A stretch of DNA of 64,000 nucleotides, taken from positions 58,775,562-58,839,561 of the forward strand of contig CM056736.1 of NCBI GenBank assembly GCA_029844215.1, written 5' to 3'. Numbering within the stretch: position 1 is the stretch's first letter; the number at the start of each line of letters is the position of its first letter. The position numbers were made by a program, and so were the translations under genes. Positions 23,826 through 37,271 of the stretch are shown piece by piece. The notes under the pieces were generated by a model. That model had not been told where the DNA came from. It worked only from the letters and a program-made list of their open reading frames with translations, and did no database searches. This DNA comes from Przewalskia tangutica. Its lineage: Eukaryota > Streptophyta > Magnoliopsida > Solanales > Solanaceae.

Positions 23826-24959
23826 ATGCTCGCGAAAGGCAACCAGGCCCGGCAAGGCAGCAGAGGAGGCGCGAGTAGAGCGGCGGCCTCTCTGAGACCA
23901 CAAGACTGAGCCTCCACCCCATGCGGAAGCAGGAGATGGGTTACAAGAGTTGCCCGATTATTGGCGTGGTGTGGCCGACACGAGGATAGGCCGGACGCAG
24001 CGGCCTAGAGCACCAGTGGTTCACGAGATCGGATAGTTTGAGGTCGCGGACTTTCGAGCTGGCCCGCGAGTTCTACGTCGAGGCACGAGGATGATCCGCA
24101 GGAGTTCATCAAGATTCTGAGATCATGAGAGTGATCAAGGCATCGAGACCGAGTCGGGTCTAGGTTCGCATCGGTGCGTGATGCATGATCGGTTTGATTC
24201 GTGAGCTGTCCCGGAGGGCATGCACTTCCAGCGAGATGGGGCGAGTTCTGGAGGCATTTCTTGCACATTTCTTGCCTCGCGAGAGGAGGACTCGGTGATT
24301 TTTGATGTTGAGGCGATCCGCGCAGGCGGTTCAGAGTACAACGTGGAGTTTAACTCACTAGCTCGACGCCCCCGCGTTAGTAGCCGACATGGAGGGCGAG
24401 TGCACCGCTATGTCACGAGGCTTGATGACTATTTGGCGAGAGTTGCTCGGGAGTAGCTCTTCACCGCATGGACATTGCGCGCACGCAGCTCATGCACTTG
24501 GATGTGAGGCACGTAGAGTCGGCGGAATGACCAAGATCAGCAGAGTAGGCCAAGGCGCGGGTCCTTTGGTGACCCGGGCGGCGACCTCGGCGAGTTAGTT
24601 ATGCGCCTCCGCCAGTACGGAGTGCTCCCCCTCAGTCGTCAGGACGTTCGAGAAATTCAGGAGCAGGTCAGGGCTCCAAGGTTTCGGGTTTTTGGGGGAT
24701 CAGGGATGTTAGTCGGATGGGACCACCCTTACCTCGTTGTGACCATTGTGGTAGGCTCCACGATGGGGAGTGTCGTGCTAATAGGGGAATCTGTTTTACA
24801 TGCGGCCAGCCGGGCCATTTTGCAAGGAATTGTCCCACCAGAGATAGCGCGGAGGTTGAGATTCAGCCTTCGGGATCAGTGGACGATTCACCTCCTCCTT
24901 TTGTGCGTCGTGCCGGGAAAGAACATGAGTAGAGCGACAAGAAGGGAGGTGAAGCAATA
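23826..24959 (+). pseudogene. gag: Element C gag, frameshifted
   Basis: The likely start is the ATG at 23826 (MLAKGNQARQGSRGGAS, matching MPPRKATRAQKGKAA of the family in other frames). The core is scattered over frames. The knuckle is intact at 24717-24932: LPRCDHCGRLHDGECRANRG followed by CFTCGQPGHFARNC, a canonical CCHC. ORF 24717-24932 ends at TAG before a short tail. No protease or RT follows; the sequence passes into the 3' tail after about 24960. A gag-only element. Confidence 0.75.
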
Positions 24960-25599
24960 AGTTACAGGTATGTTCTTAACCCTCTAGAGTATTGTATGCT
25001 TTGATGTTGTGGTGATGTGTTGAGTGCTATGTTCGGGTAGCTTTGTGTATATAATGTGTTTTGGAAGCATGGTTAATAAAGAGGGTAAGTTTGGGGATGA
25101 GAAAAATTTTGAACCTTAGAAATTATAACAGTTGAGGCCTTAGATGTAAGGCCGTCTTGGGTAGGAGACTTTACTGTTAATCTTTGTCGGAGTGTATGAT
25201 ATTCATGGAGTTTTGTGTGATGATTCCATGGGTAGTTTGTGATGGAAGTGGTAGCTTCCATGGCGTGGATTAGTAAGATGGCCGAGTTGGAGGTAGTGAC
25301 TCCAAGGTGGTAGAAACGGAAGTAGTGATGAATTGCGGGCGTGTACTAAAAAGGGGTGTGAGTGTACAAGGAAGGTGCTGAGAAAGGAGAGTATCCTTTA
25401 GACCGGGGAGGAGAAATAGTGGTGTTTTGCGTTAGAGGTGATTTCCTCGTTAGCGGGAACTTGGAGTTGGCGTGATTTTTATATTATGGCCATGAGAGGC
25501 ATAATTGAGTTTTGTAGGTATAGTAGTGAAGACTATACCGCGCAGTGTTTTGGAGACTCGGATGAACATTCGGGACGAATGTTTCTAAGAGGGGAAGAA
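24960..25599 (+). other. Element C 3' tail with PPT-proximal palindrome
   Basis: About 640 bp without a recognisable protein. It ends with the palindrome AACATTCGGGACGAATGTT (25565-25583) and the polypurine tract AAGAGGGGAAGAA directly before the 3' LTR. Confidence 0.65.
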
Positions 25600-28500
25600 T
25601 GTTACACCCCGTAAATTCTAGAAGATAGAGTAGTTGACAAACATGTGTTGGAAGAATTTTGAGTTTACTTTGGAGTGTTGGACCCCAGTGGTCCAGGATT
25701 GGAAGGTGTTTAAAGGCACAGTGTGTAGTCCGTTGAATCTAGGTCCCAACGCAACGAACTTCGTCGATTGGACATCGAGTCAAAAGTTATGGAAGTTTCA
25801 AGTTTGGCGATCAAGTAAAGCGATGATTTCGGTTCGGGGTTGTGCGCGCCGGAAGCGAGGCCGCGCGCCGATTGTACCGGAGTCATGGTGTTGGCGCCGC
25901 GCGCCGAGCGGGCCGCGCGCCGGTTCGCGTGTTAAATTAATTTCTGAAGTATAAGCGCATGGCTGGGCGCCATGGCGAGATTTTCTGCGGAAAGGCTAAA
26001 AATCGGGATATTTTATAAAAGAGCCTATGGGAGGGTGACAAGTGTCCTCCCATCCTTTGACCAAATAAAAGAGGCATACTTTAGGCCAAGTCTTGGAAGA
26101 CTTGGCCATTTCTTATCAAACCCTCCCAAGAGAAAACCCTCTCCCTTCTCTCTAGTTTTGAAGAAAACCTTGCCTTAGGAGAGATTGTTGGAGCGGCGGC
26201 AAGAAGGAAAGTGTGGGTAAACTTGTGGGAAGCGGTGGATGAGTTGTGGAAGAAGTGGTAGGAAAGGGCTTTGTGGGCTTTCCAAAAGGTAAGAGTTTCT
26301 TCTCTTGGATTTGAGTTAGTACTTGTGATAGTAGTATAGATCTGTGAGCACGAGGTCATTATATTTAAGTTTGTATAGATTGTGAGCAGAAATCATTATA
26401 GTTAAGTTTGTATAGAATTGTGAGCTGAGGTCATTGTAGTTGAGTTGCATGGATTTGGATCTTGTTGTCTGTGGAAAACCGAAGTGGGCATGTTAGCCTT
26501 AAGATTGTAACTACCTTTTGGTGACAAAGTTAGTCGTTGCATGTTGTATAGAGAAATTGTGGTAGTTGAAGATGTTTAGGGTTAGACATCATGTTAACTG
26601 AAACTTGAATTGAAATAGAATTGAAAAGGGTTTAGAATGGGTTCTTGTTTTCGACCTTGGATAAAGGTAGTAAGTTAGTAGAACCCGGGGCTTTGCTTTT
26701 AGCTTATTCTACGTTCGAACTAGAAGTTAATAGATGTCTTATGACTTTATAGGATTGAGGCGCCACGAGTAGCGTATCTACTGAAGGGTTCAATCTTTGG
26801 GGCGTTTTGCTTTTTGTCGGCAATCGTCGCGAGGTATGTGATTCTTCCTATCCTCTTGACATGACTATTTGTGAAATATATAGTGCGGTTGACGCGTACG
26901 TGTTAAAGGAAATTGATTTTCCAAATTGTGTCTTGACTTGTTATGAAGTGTAAAGGGCTTCATTATGTGTAAGAATAGTAAGTCTTATCCGTTAGTAATG
27001 GGCACTCGGTGCTTAAAGAATGAGCCCTCTTGGTCTCATAAAATGTTTATGTGGTAATTGGTTGGTTTAAAACATAAAGGGTTATAACGGCTTTATGGGA
27101 AGTTAGTTATAACAACTTTATGTGAGTAAAAGAACGGTTGTTGATTGGTGGAAGTTAAGAGACTTGATCTTGTAAGATAAGAGACTTAACTTAGAATTGT
27201 GAAAGATTTGTAATGTATTCAAAAGTTGTAGAACCTCATTCGTGAGTAATGAGTAATACTTGGTTTTGAAAACTTAAGAGTTATACTAGCTTTATGGGAA
27301 GTTAGGTATAACGGCATAAGAATGTGAAATGGATTTGAAAGTGGGAACAAGTATCGAACACACCATCAGCCGCTAATAAACGAAATGGTTACGACTAATT
27401 TATTATATTAAAACCATTAGAAACCTCCAACTGCATAGAAACTAAGATAAGACAAAATGATATTACATTTCCTAGATCATGGCTGCTTAAATGAGAATCA
27501 TTGATAACAAGTTCTGACTTTTCTTAAAATTCCAAAGAATGAACTTAATGGATTGCAAAGGATAATGTACTGGATTTTGGAAAAGAGAAGTAACTTGAGT
27601 TTGAAAGTATAAATCACTTGTTTTCAAATATCGAACTTTTCTTAAGGGAAAAGTAAAGGACTTGGTTTTAAAAGGTAGGAATACTTGACCTTAAAGGAGT
27701 TAATTACTTGGACTTTTAAAAAGTATACTTGACGTTATGTTAATTGTGTTTGAAGTACGTGTTTTAAACATGAATGTGTGTGATACTATGTGTGATAGTA
27801 TCGTATGGTTTCTACGTAAAGAGAGGTCTTTGAAGGAAGGAAAGAATGTAGTATTTTGGGGTTGGAACCCGGTTTGTTGACTTAAACGAAGGTACTTTGA
27901 GTTGTGTGTAACCTGCCTGTGCTTGTGGTGATAGTTTTGTTGTTGTGCAAGTGTTTGACTTTGTGCTACCGAGTCTCTCGACGGAGGGCCGGATATCGGG
28001 TGGTATGATGGACATATCGACACGTTGGGTAGCCCACGGGTATGCTTCCATTAGGAGTGTTATCTTGTAAACTGGTTTGGACATACTGACACGTTGGGTA
28101 GCCAGTATCGTCCACGTGAGTATTATCCGGGTATTTGTTTGGACATACCGACACGTTGGGTAGCCGCAGTATCGTCCACGTGAGTATTATTCGGTATTTG
28201 TTTGGACATCTTGACACGTTGGGTAGCCGAGTATCGTCCGATGAGTACTATCTTGTTATTGGGTTGACATACCGACACGTTGGGTAGCCGAGTATCGTCC
28301 ACTTTGAGTAATGATCTTTGGCGTGAGTCACGACTTGATGTGATTTGATTTGATGAATCAGATATACGTGGTGTCTTGTAGTTTGTTATCATACATGTCT
28401 CTGTTTTCCTTATAGACTATTATGATTTCATTTACGATTTTTCCATTTCGCATACTCGGTACTGTTATCGACCTCCTTCGGGCCGCGTTCACGCCGCAGT

Positions 28501-28863
28501 TGAGATACATCGCTTGTTGATCCGCACTTTGGATCGTTCGGTTCTCGAAGCTCCATTCCTTGGAGACTTTGTCATTTAGTACGGTTCCCGAAGTTGTAGA
28601 ACTTTTGTACATTCGGGGTATGGCGGGGCCCCGTCCCGTCGAGATGTTATAAAAATTCTTAGAGTGCAGAATGCGATGTGGCGGGATTATGCTATTCAGG
28701 TGTTAGTTATTTTCAGAAAAGGTAACCGATTGGTTAGCCTGTTTCCTCTTTTCATTGGTTATCATGTATGAGTTTTAATTTCCGCTGATTTTCTCTGATG
28801 TTGTTTGACTACTTGGGTGCCCGGGTAAGGCACCAGTCGCGGGCCCGGTTTCGGGTCGTGACA
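25600..28863 (+). repeat. Element C 3' LTR
   Basis: Starts TGTTACACCCC just after the polypurine tract CTAAGAGGGGAAGAA and ends GGGTCGTGACA at 28863, followed by TSD AATAC. Confidence 0.92.
28005..28320 (+). repeat. 62-bp minisatellite in element C 3' LTR (about 5 units)
   Basis: Same unit as 22800-23105, in the equivalent LTR position. Confidence 0.9.
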
Positions 28864-28868
28864 AATAC

Positions 28869-31047
28869 ATTCCCGGTTCATCCCATGAACGCGGTGTCGA
28901 GTGAAATAACATTTAAACGCTCTTTTAAGACAGATTAAGGTAATACCATATTTTCCTTTTAAAACAACTAAGGTAACATTATGCCCTCCTTTTTAAACCA
29001 AAACACTTTCCTTCTTAAAGTCAAGTAACAACATTCTTTTCCAAAAGTTCAAGTTTGCCTAATTTCAAATATTCACATTTCTTATTTTCGAAAGGTTTCA
29101 TAGTTCATTGTCTTAATCTTTTAATAACATAATTCTCCTTTTAAAACAGTTGAGTAATATATGCCTTATGTGTGAGTAGGTTATTCTTGTTTATAACAAT
29201 CTTATTAAAGCAGCCATGATCTAGGAAATGTAATACAATTTTGTCTTATCTTAGCTTCTATGCAGATGGAGGTTTCTACTGGTTTTTAATAATAATAAAT
29301 TAGTCCATATATTTTCCTTTATTAATGCTGCAGTGGTTTGTTCGATACTTATTCTCATTTCCGAATATAATATTATTCCTTTTAAAAACCAAGTACTCAT
29401 TACTCACGAATGAGGTTTCACACTTTTTAACAAAATTTAATATAATTACGTCAAGTCTCTTATCTTTTAAGATCAAGTCTCTTAACTTCTAAAATCAGTA
29501 AACCATTCTTTTTACCTCTCTTAAGTCGTTATACCTAACTTCCCATAAAGCTAGTATAACTCTTAAGCTTTTAAAACCAAGTATTACTCTTCTTTCACAA
29601 ACGATTCTTAATTATTTTGAAATACTTCAAGATTCTTATTATTAGACTCAAGTCAAAAGACATCGCAGTAAAACCACGTTCAGTTAACACACGTACGTCT
29701 ACCGTACTATATATATTCTTTTAAAAATATCATGCTCAAGAGGATAGGAAGAATCACATACCTCGCGACGATTTATCGACTATTAGCAAATAGCTCCAAA
29801 GTACTGTAATCCTGCTAGCCTTTTCCACCCTTCGAGTAGAATACGCTACTCGCAGTACTTCAACCTATAATGGTCATATAAGTCTATCAACGTCTAGACT
29901 ACTCTGTAGAATAATTCTACGGAAAAATTGGGCAAAGACTTCCTCACCACAAACTATACAATTCTCATCAGAAATACACCCTATGTAAATCTGATTCACT
30001 TTCTTCTTTAATATTCTTCGATGTGATTTCAGATCAAATCTTTTCTGTAATATCCTTCTATTACAGTTCTATTCTCTTCTGTAATACCCTTCTATGAATC
30101 TAATATTCATTTCTATACTACTACAGTATGTAATTTCCAATTACAATAGAAGGACAAGAGTATTTACCTCGGTAAGCCCAAAATTATCCAAGTTTAAATG
30201 TCGATCCTGAGCAACGTTTAGCTCCTATTCTGAACGCTCCAATTCGCTCCAAGAAACCCTTAGAAGTTCTACACAACTTCTACTTAATACTTCAACTCGC
30301 TATGAAGATTTCCTTCGGGTTTCGTTTAGTGGCTAAAGGAAGTATGATAGTATTTCTGGGCTTTTTGTATAGGTGTAACCTTGGAATACTACAAGGTATT
30401 TGGGCCAAGGTATTTTGGAATAGTAACAATACTTGGAGAATACTTTTCTACCAAGGGGGGGGGGGTATTTTACGAAAACTACAAGGCAAGGGGAGAATGT
30501 TTCGCCAAGGCCTCTCAAAGGGGAGGGGGAACCTTGGACGAAAACTACACTAAGGGGGAGAGGGTTTTTAGACTTGGAATTTCAAGTGAGGATGAAGAAA
30601 TAGTCTTGCATTAGAGGGGTATTTATAGGACATTCAATGGCCAAGATTAAGACAAGTGGTGGGCAAGTGTAGGGTGAAGATTTGGACATGTGTTTGTGGG
30701 CCCCACTTGCTCATCTACTACACAAAATATCTACAAAATATCCTACCTAATCCTTGACCAAAAACAAGGCAACAAAAACGTGCCAATCGTCCAACAATTA
30801 CCGCCCACTTGAGGGTGACACTTGTCACCCTCTCGTTGGTCCAAAATATTTCATCTCTCGGAAAAATCAGCAAAAATTATAAATGACATAGCCGTATTTT
30901 TCCCTTCGCAAAGTTTGGAAAACGTTTCGTCGGAAAACAATTCTTTTTGGTAGTTGTGCACAAATATTTCGACCCTTGCCTACTTAAGGCTAAAAACTTT
31001 TGTACGTACGCCCTCACGTACATACTCTGGAAATACGGGGTATAACA
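28869..31047 (-). repeat. Element D 3' LTR, part 2
   Basis: Starts inside the minisatellite after C's TSD and ends GGGGTATAACA at 31047. It is nearly identical to 38000-39708 plus 48462-48961 of the partner LTR. It includes a G-rich stretch at 30457-30570. Confidence 0.9.
30620..30627 (-). promoter_or_regulatory. TATA box, element D 3' LTR
   Basis: TATTTATA on plus (TATAAATA in sense), followed in sense by CCCC, in the family position. Confidence 0.6.
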
Positions 31048-31063
31048 TTCTCCCCTCCTTAGA
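31048..31063 (-). other. Polypurine tract, element D
   Basis: Plus strand TTCTCCCCTCCTTAG. In sense this is CTAAGGAGGGGAGAA immediately before TGTTATACCCC, the expected start site of plus-strand DNA synthesis. Confidence 0.8.
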
Positions 31064-32017
31064 AACATTCGTCCCGAATGTTCCTTCTCAAGACGGATAA
31101 CGATAAAGTTCCTCTAACAAGTTGCCAACGCCACACCTGGCCATAAAAAAATAACATACGCGAAAAATACTTAACCCAAGTCCACGAGAAAATCATTCCC
31201 ACATCACAAAAGCTTCCACTCTGGTCTAAAGGATACTCCCTTCGCATCTTCACTTCACAACAAAATGATCTCTGTTATTCTGCTAACACACATTCTCTTC
31301 TTTCCTCACTCGTCGTACTCTTCTCGAACACTGGAACTCTTTCTAGTATACGTACCATACTTCAGTCATCGCTTCAGTTTCCAAAATCTCTGGAGTCACT
31401 ACTTCCAAACTTGGTCATCTTACTAGCCTCAAATTCCTTTAAGGCCATTCCCGACCTTTACGATCCGATTCTTGGTCGAACATATCCACGAACTCATACG
31501 ATGGTTACCTAAACCTGGGCCTAGCACCCTCGTGACACTACCACCTGGCGGGACCACCCAGAACTGACCCCACCTAAATCCGGCCTACGGGTTGACCCGC
31601 AATACGTCCTCAACCCGACCCTCCGCCGTGCCCAACTCTCTTGTTTCTCGATCCGGAATAATCTCACAAATCAAGTCAGGAAAACCTAGTGGTCTTCTTA
31701 GCTCAACTACCCTCTTTCATTTCATACCACTCAGGGACTTATCACACAAATATATCCCACGTATACTATGCACTCTGATAAAGGTCAACATAAACATAAA
31801 TCTTTTACTCAAGATGGCCTCGCATCTAAGGGTTCTACGTATCAAACTCTAAGGCTCACACTTTCCCTGTCCCCAAACTTACCCTTCTAATTAACCATGT
31901 TTCTAATAATAATTTTAACATAATGCTATCTGAACATAATACTTAACACTTCACCATAACATCATCGCATACTAGTCTCTAGAGGGGTAAGAATATACCT
32001 GTAACATCTGCTCCACT
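31064..32017 (-). other. Element D region between gag and polypurine tract
   Basis: No pol and no long frame over about 950 bp. It contains the PPT-proximal palindrome (31064-31082) and the hairpin with CGGGTTGA/TCAACCCG arms (31588-31617). The part at 31570-32000 is conserved in A, F and H. Confidence 0.6.
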
Positions 32018-33271
32018 CTAATCATAGGCCTGGCCTGCAGGGCGCATAGCTGTAGAAGGAGATGATCCTGCCACTGACCCGGTAGGCTGCGTCATTCTGC
32101 TTGAACCCCTCCTATAACCACAGTCTCTCGTCACATGGCCCTGACGGCCGCAGGTGAAACAAGCACCAGTAAGAAGACGACATTCCCCGGGATGACGCTT
32201 GCCACATCGTACACCGGCGGGACTTGAATCTCGGCCGCTAGAACGTGTATATTCAGAACCCGAAGCCACGGAGTTCGACCAGCTCGAATACCGAACGTCA
32301 CGAAGGCGTGGAGGACCACTGCATCTTGGCGGAGGTACATAACTAACTCGGCCAGGCGGTCCGCCTCGAAAGTTACCAAAGGACCCTGTTGTCCTGGCCT
32401 TCTTCTGTTGATCTCGGTCATTCCGTCGACCTCTCCGCTCCTCACATCCAAGTGCATAAGCCTGTATGCGGGCAATGTCCATGCCCGGCTGAAGAGCTAC
32501 TCCCGAACAAGCCTCTGCCAAGTAGTCATCGAGCGGTGACGTAGCGGTGCACTCGTCCTCCATGCCGGCTACCAATGCGGGGCGTATCGAGCTAATGAGT
32601 CAAACTCCACATTGTACTCCCGAACCGTACGCCCGGTCTGCCTCAACGTCAAAAATCTATCGGCCCGAGCCCTTCTCATCTGTGGAGGCAAGAAATGTGC
32701 AAGAAATGCCACGAGAACTTCGTTCCATACTATGGAAGTGCATACTCTCCCGACAGCTCCCATGAATCAAACCGATCATTGCGGTATCAAGCAGCCTATG
32801 CGAACCTAAGACCACCGACTCTGTCTCCGAAGCCTTGATCACTCTCATGATCCGATATAACTGTCGAATAAACTCATTCAGATCATCCTCAGGCCTCGAA
32901 CAGTAGAACTCTGGCGTTACAACTCGAAAGTCCGTAGCCTCAAACTATCCGATCTCGGGTGAACCATGGGTACTCGAACGGGGCTGCGATCTAGCCTATC
33001 CTCGTGTCTTGCCACTATCACGGCCAATAATCGGGCCATCTCTTTGTACCCAACTCTTCTCGCTCCAGTGTGGACCTGAGGCTCAGTCTTGTGGTCTCAG
33101 CAGCCATCGCTGCGGCTCTAAACTCGCTTTGGGCGGCGTCACAAAACTCGCCGTCTGAAGCACTATCTCAGGTAATGTCCGGGCCTGCGCCCTTGTACTC
33201 CTCTGTATCCTACTAGCAGCTTCCTTGGCTGCCTTGCCCATCTAGGCCCGGGTTGCCTTGCGCGGAGGCAT
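32018..33271 (-). pseudogene. gag: Element D gag, nearly complete, frameshifted
   Basis: The best preserved gag of the window. It starts at the ATG complement at 33269-33271 (MPPRKATRA), has a TAG soon after, and ends at the TAG complement at 32018-32020. The core reads EFYCSRPEDDLNEFIRQLYR, MRVIKASETESVVLGSHRLL and AHFLPPQMRRARADRFLTLR, the retrotransposon-gag (capsid) domain. The C-terminal frame 32018-32575 is open for 185 codons and holds a full CCHC zinc knuckle, CFTCGRQGHVTRDC, which would bind RNA. Frameshifts near 33130, 32800 and 32570 split it. No protease frame follows; the ORF ends QAYD-stop, so this is a gag-only element. Confidence 0.85.
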
Positions 33272-33461
33272 AACTGGTAAAAACGAAATGCGTCAGAGGG
33301 GTCCAACTTATAACACAGCTCTAAGGCACGATCTCAGAATGAGAAGAATGGAAACCAATCCTAAATGTCCTGCAACCTCCTGATTATAGATGTGGTGCAC
33401 AACACACCGATAATCAAGACTCTACTAGACACGCTCTGTAGACACTTTCCGAGGATTAACT

Positions 33462-33473
33462 GCTCTGATACCA
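33462..33473 (-). other. Primer-binding site, element D (initiator-Met tRNA, perfect)
   Basis: Plus GCTCTGATACCA is the exact complement of TGGTATCAGAGC and lies 4 nt inside the LTR. It is the only intact PBS among the six visible. Confidence 0.9.
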
Positions 33474-33477
33474 CTTT

Positions 33478-34174
33478 TGTCACGACCCGATCCCGGGGCT
33501 CGTGACTGGTGCCTTACCCGGGCACCCAAGTAGTCATACATCAGAGAAATCAACGGAATATAAAACATACAGATATGAAATAAGAGATAAGATAATAAAA
33601 CAGGCCAACCAAAACGGTTGCCTTCTTGCATATATATAATAAATCTTGAACAGTTACATCACTTTTACAAACCACGCTTACAACAGTACTCTGGACCTAA
33701 GAATGTAACAACACCTATGACGGGACAGGGCCGCCATACCACGAATGTGAGAACCTACAACTCGTGGAAACATACCAAAAGATAAGCCTCGAGAAAGCGG
33801 AGCTTCCAATACATCTGAATGTGATCCATGAGCGAGGATCAACAACGGTGTACCTCTACTGCGGCATGACGCGGCCCGAAGAGGTCGATAACATGTACCA
33901 AGTATGTGGCGAAAAAAATCACGAAAATGAAATCATAATAGTCTATATAAAACATAAGACATATATGATAACAAAACTACAGTTCATAAAAGCAGTCATG
34001 TCAAGTCAGGGACTCACACCCTCAAAGTCATCCCTCATGCCCGTGGAACTCCTTCACCGCCTGGCGATCTAGGTATAAGTTAGGTGATACGTGTAACATG
34101 TCTCGGCCCATCTCATGGACTCGAGGTGAAATCGTATGGAATACATTCCCGGTCCATCTCATGGACTCGGTATC
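33478..34174 (-). repeat. Element D 5' LTR, part 1
   Basis: Starts TGTCACGACCCGATCCC. Interrupted by solo LTR E inside the minisatellite; continues at 37680. Confidence 0.9.
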
Positions 34175-34774
34175 TGTTACGACCCGATCCGGGGCCCGTG
34201 ACTGGTGCCTTAACCGGGCACCCAAGTAGTCATTCATCAGAGAAAATCAGCGGAACATAAAACATAAATAAGAAACAAGAGACATGATAAACAAACAGGC
34301 CAACCAAAACAGTTGCCTTCTGTATATACACATAAAAACCCGAACAGTTTAATCCTTTTTACAACCCTGCCCACAACAGTACTACAGACCTCTAAGAATG
34401 AAATGACAACTATGGCGGGGCGGGGCCCGCCATACCACGAATGTACAAGAACTTACGGACTCGGGGTAACATACAAAAGATAAGCCTCAGAAAAGCGGGG
34501 CTTCCCAACCTGTTGAACTTTGATCCCATGGCGAGGATCCACAACCGATGTACTTCTACTGCGGCATGAGCGGCCCCAGGAGAGTCGATAACAGTACCAA
34601 GTATGTGGCGTAAAAATCGTAAATGAAATCATAATAGTCTATATAAAGCGGGAGACATGTATGATAACCAAACTACGATTCACAACATAAGCGATCATGT
34701 CAAGTCGGGGACTCACGCCTCAAGTCATCCGCCGTGCGTGGAACTCCTTCCTCACCGGCGATCTAGGTATAAAT

Positions 34775-35245
34775 CGTGTGGAATACGTGTCCCGGCCCAT
34801 CACGTGGGACTCGGTGAATAATCAGGTGAAATACGTGTCCCGTCCCATCACATGAGACTCGGTAGATAATAAGATGAAATACGTGTCGCCCATCTCGTGG
34901 GACTCGGTGAATAATCGGATGAAATCGTGTCGGCCCATCTCGTGGGACTCGGTGAATAATCGGATGAAATCGTGTCGGCCCATCGTGGGACTCGGTGAAT
35001 AATCGGATGAAATCGTGTCGACCCGTCTCGTGGGACTCGATGAATAATCAGATGAAATACGTGTCCCGGCCCATCTCGTGGGACTCGGTGAATAATAAGA
35101 TGAAATACGTGTCCCGGCCCATCTCGTGGGACTCGGTGAATAATCAGATGAAATACGTGTCCCGGCCCATCTCGTGGGACTCGGTGAATAATTAGATAAA
35201 ATACGTGTCCCGGCCCATCTCGTGGGACTCGGTGAAGAATCGTTC
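34775..35245 (-). repeat. 48-bp minisatellite in solo LTR E (about 9-10 units)
   Basis: Units begin GAAATACGTGTCCCGGCCC and end GGTGAATAATCAGAT. A 48-bp unit is 16 codons, so both strands show open frames (e.g. 34822-35247 minus, 34995-35195 plus). It is related to the D unit (shared TCATGGACTCGGT-like part). Confidence 0.95.
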
Positions 35246-37263
35246 ATAACAAATCAGTCGGCCCTCCATCGAGAGAGGCGGTGGTATGGAAATACAGTAT
35301 TTGCACAACAAGGCTATCAAACACAAACATAGGCAAGTTACACACAACTCAAGTTTATTTTAGGCCAAAGTCCAGGTTATGACCCCCAAGTATTACATAC
35401 GTTAAATTCTTTTTAAAAGATCCATTTCTTTTATAAAGGTCACCCGATACCCGTAGTATAAAAATAGGGTGACTCACATTTTTAGGTAAACCCAAACACT
35501 TTCCTTTTCAACATCAAGTAACAACATTCCTTTCCCTAAGTTCAAGTTTGCCTAATTTCAAGTACTTAAGTCTCTTATTTTAGAAAGGTTTCATAGTTCA
35601 TAGTTTTATTCACTTAAGAATATAATTCTCTTTTAAAACAATCTGAGAAACATACGCCTTATATGTGAGTAGGTTATTCTTGTTCATAATAAATCTTATT
35701 AAGCAGTCATGATCTAGGAAATGTAATATCATTTTGTCTCATCTTAGCTTTTATGCAGATGGAGGTTTCTACTGGTTTTAATAATACTTCATTAATCAGT
35801 ACATTTCCTTTTATTAGCACTGCAGTGGTTTGTCGATACTCATTCTGATTTCCGAAATCGGTAAAACATTATTCCTTTTAACAACCACGTACTCATTACT
35901 CACGAATGAGGTTTCACACAAAATTCATATTAATTCATTTAAGTCAAGTCTCTTATCTTTTAAGATCAAGTCTCTTAACTTCTAAAATCAGTAAGCCATT
36001 CTCTTTACCTCTCTTACGACGTTATACCTAACTTCCCATAAAGCTAGTATAACTCTTATGTTTTCAAAACCAAGTATTACTCTTCTTTCAAAAAGGTTTC
36101 TTTTGAAATACTTCAAGTTCTTTATTATCACACATCAAGTCAGTTATAAGTCAAATCAGTTACCTTTTTAAAACCACAAAGCATTTTCTTACCTACATAA
36201 AGTTGTTATAACCAACTTCCCATAAAGCCGTTATAACACTTTATGTTTTAAACCAATCAAATACATTTAACACGTATGCGTCACGTACTACATAGTTATA
36301 CACATATCATGCTAGAAAAGATAGGAAGAGGTTCACATACCTCGCGACGATTATCGACTAATAGCAAAGCGCTCAAGTACCTCAAACCGTCGGCTACTCC
36401 TTAAGCCAGTAGATCACGCCATCGTAGTACTTGACCTATAGAGGCCACAAGGCGCCTATTAACATCTAGATCTCAACGTAGAATATTCTACGTAAAATTC
36501 GGACACCTTCCCCGCAACCGCGTAAATCTCCTCCTCTATCGAGGCCGGCTACCAAGCCAACCAGGGGGGGGGGGTTTATACGTCTAACCGGACGTGTACA
36601 ATTCTACTTCACAGTAATGCTACACAAGTCTACTGTAATACAGTCCTATGTAATTACAGTTCAGTTCTCTTTCTTTAAATTCAGGCTTAAGTCAAAAGAC
36701 ATTGCCGTAAAATTATGTTCAGTTCTATATATAGTATACTTCAACTATATATTCCTACAACATGTAATTTCCAATAACAACAGGGGGACAAGATGATTTA
36801 CCTCGATAAGCCCAAAATTATCCAAGTTTAATGTCGATCCTGAGCAACGTTTAGCTCCTACTCCGGGTGCTCCAACCCGCTCCAAACAACCCTTAGAAGT
36901 TCTACGCAACTTCTTCTTAATACTTCAACCAATTGTGAAGATTTTTCCAAAGGGTTTCGTTCAGTGGCTAAAGGAAGTATAATAGTATTTTCCGGGCTCT
37001 ACGTATAGAGGTAACTTTGGAAAGTACTACAAGGTATTTGGGCTAAAGTATTTGGGCATTATAACAATACTTGGAGAGTATTTCTATACCACAAAAGGGG
37101 GTTATTATATGAAAACAACTAGGCTAGGGGGGGGGGGTTTCTCGGCCGAAGGCCACTCAAGGGGGAGGGGGGGTGTGGCGGACGAAACTCAAGATGGAGG
37201 GAGTAGTTTGAGACTTAGAGAAATGCTCAAGTTTTGGATGAAATAACTCTTCAACAAGGGGGG

Positions 37264-37271
37264 TATTTATA
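37264..37271 (-). promoter_or_regulatory. TATA box, solo LTR E
   Basis: TATTTATA on plus within GGGTATTTATAGGTC, the family promoter context. Confidence 0.55.

Larger units (their letters stand above)
20477..28863 (+). mobile_element. Element C: gag-only Ty3/gypsy retrotransposon in D's 3' LTR
   Basis: LTRs 20477-23630 and 25600-28863 begin TGTTACACCCCGTAAATTC; the right one ends GTCGTGACA. AATAC at 20472-20476 and 28864-28868 is an exact TSD. The internal region is only about 2 kb and holds gag, then a non-coding tail and polypurine tract. It is inserted in the 41-bp minisatellite of D. Confidence 0.93.

Noticed and set aside
34822..35247. Open frame of 141 codons with a 16-residue repeat (and 34995-35195 on the other strand)
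   Set aside because: It is the 48-bp minisatellite read through; 48 is divisible by 3, so frames stay open on both strands. No start context or relatives.
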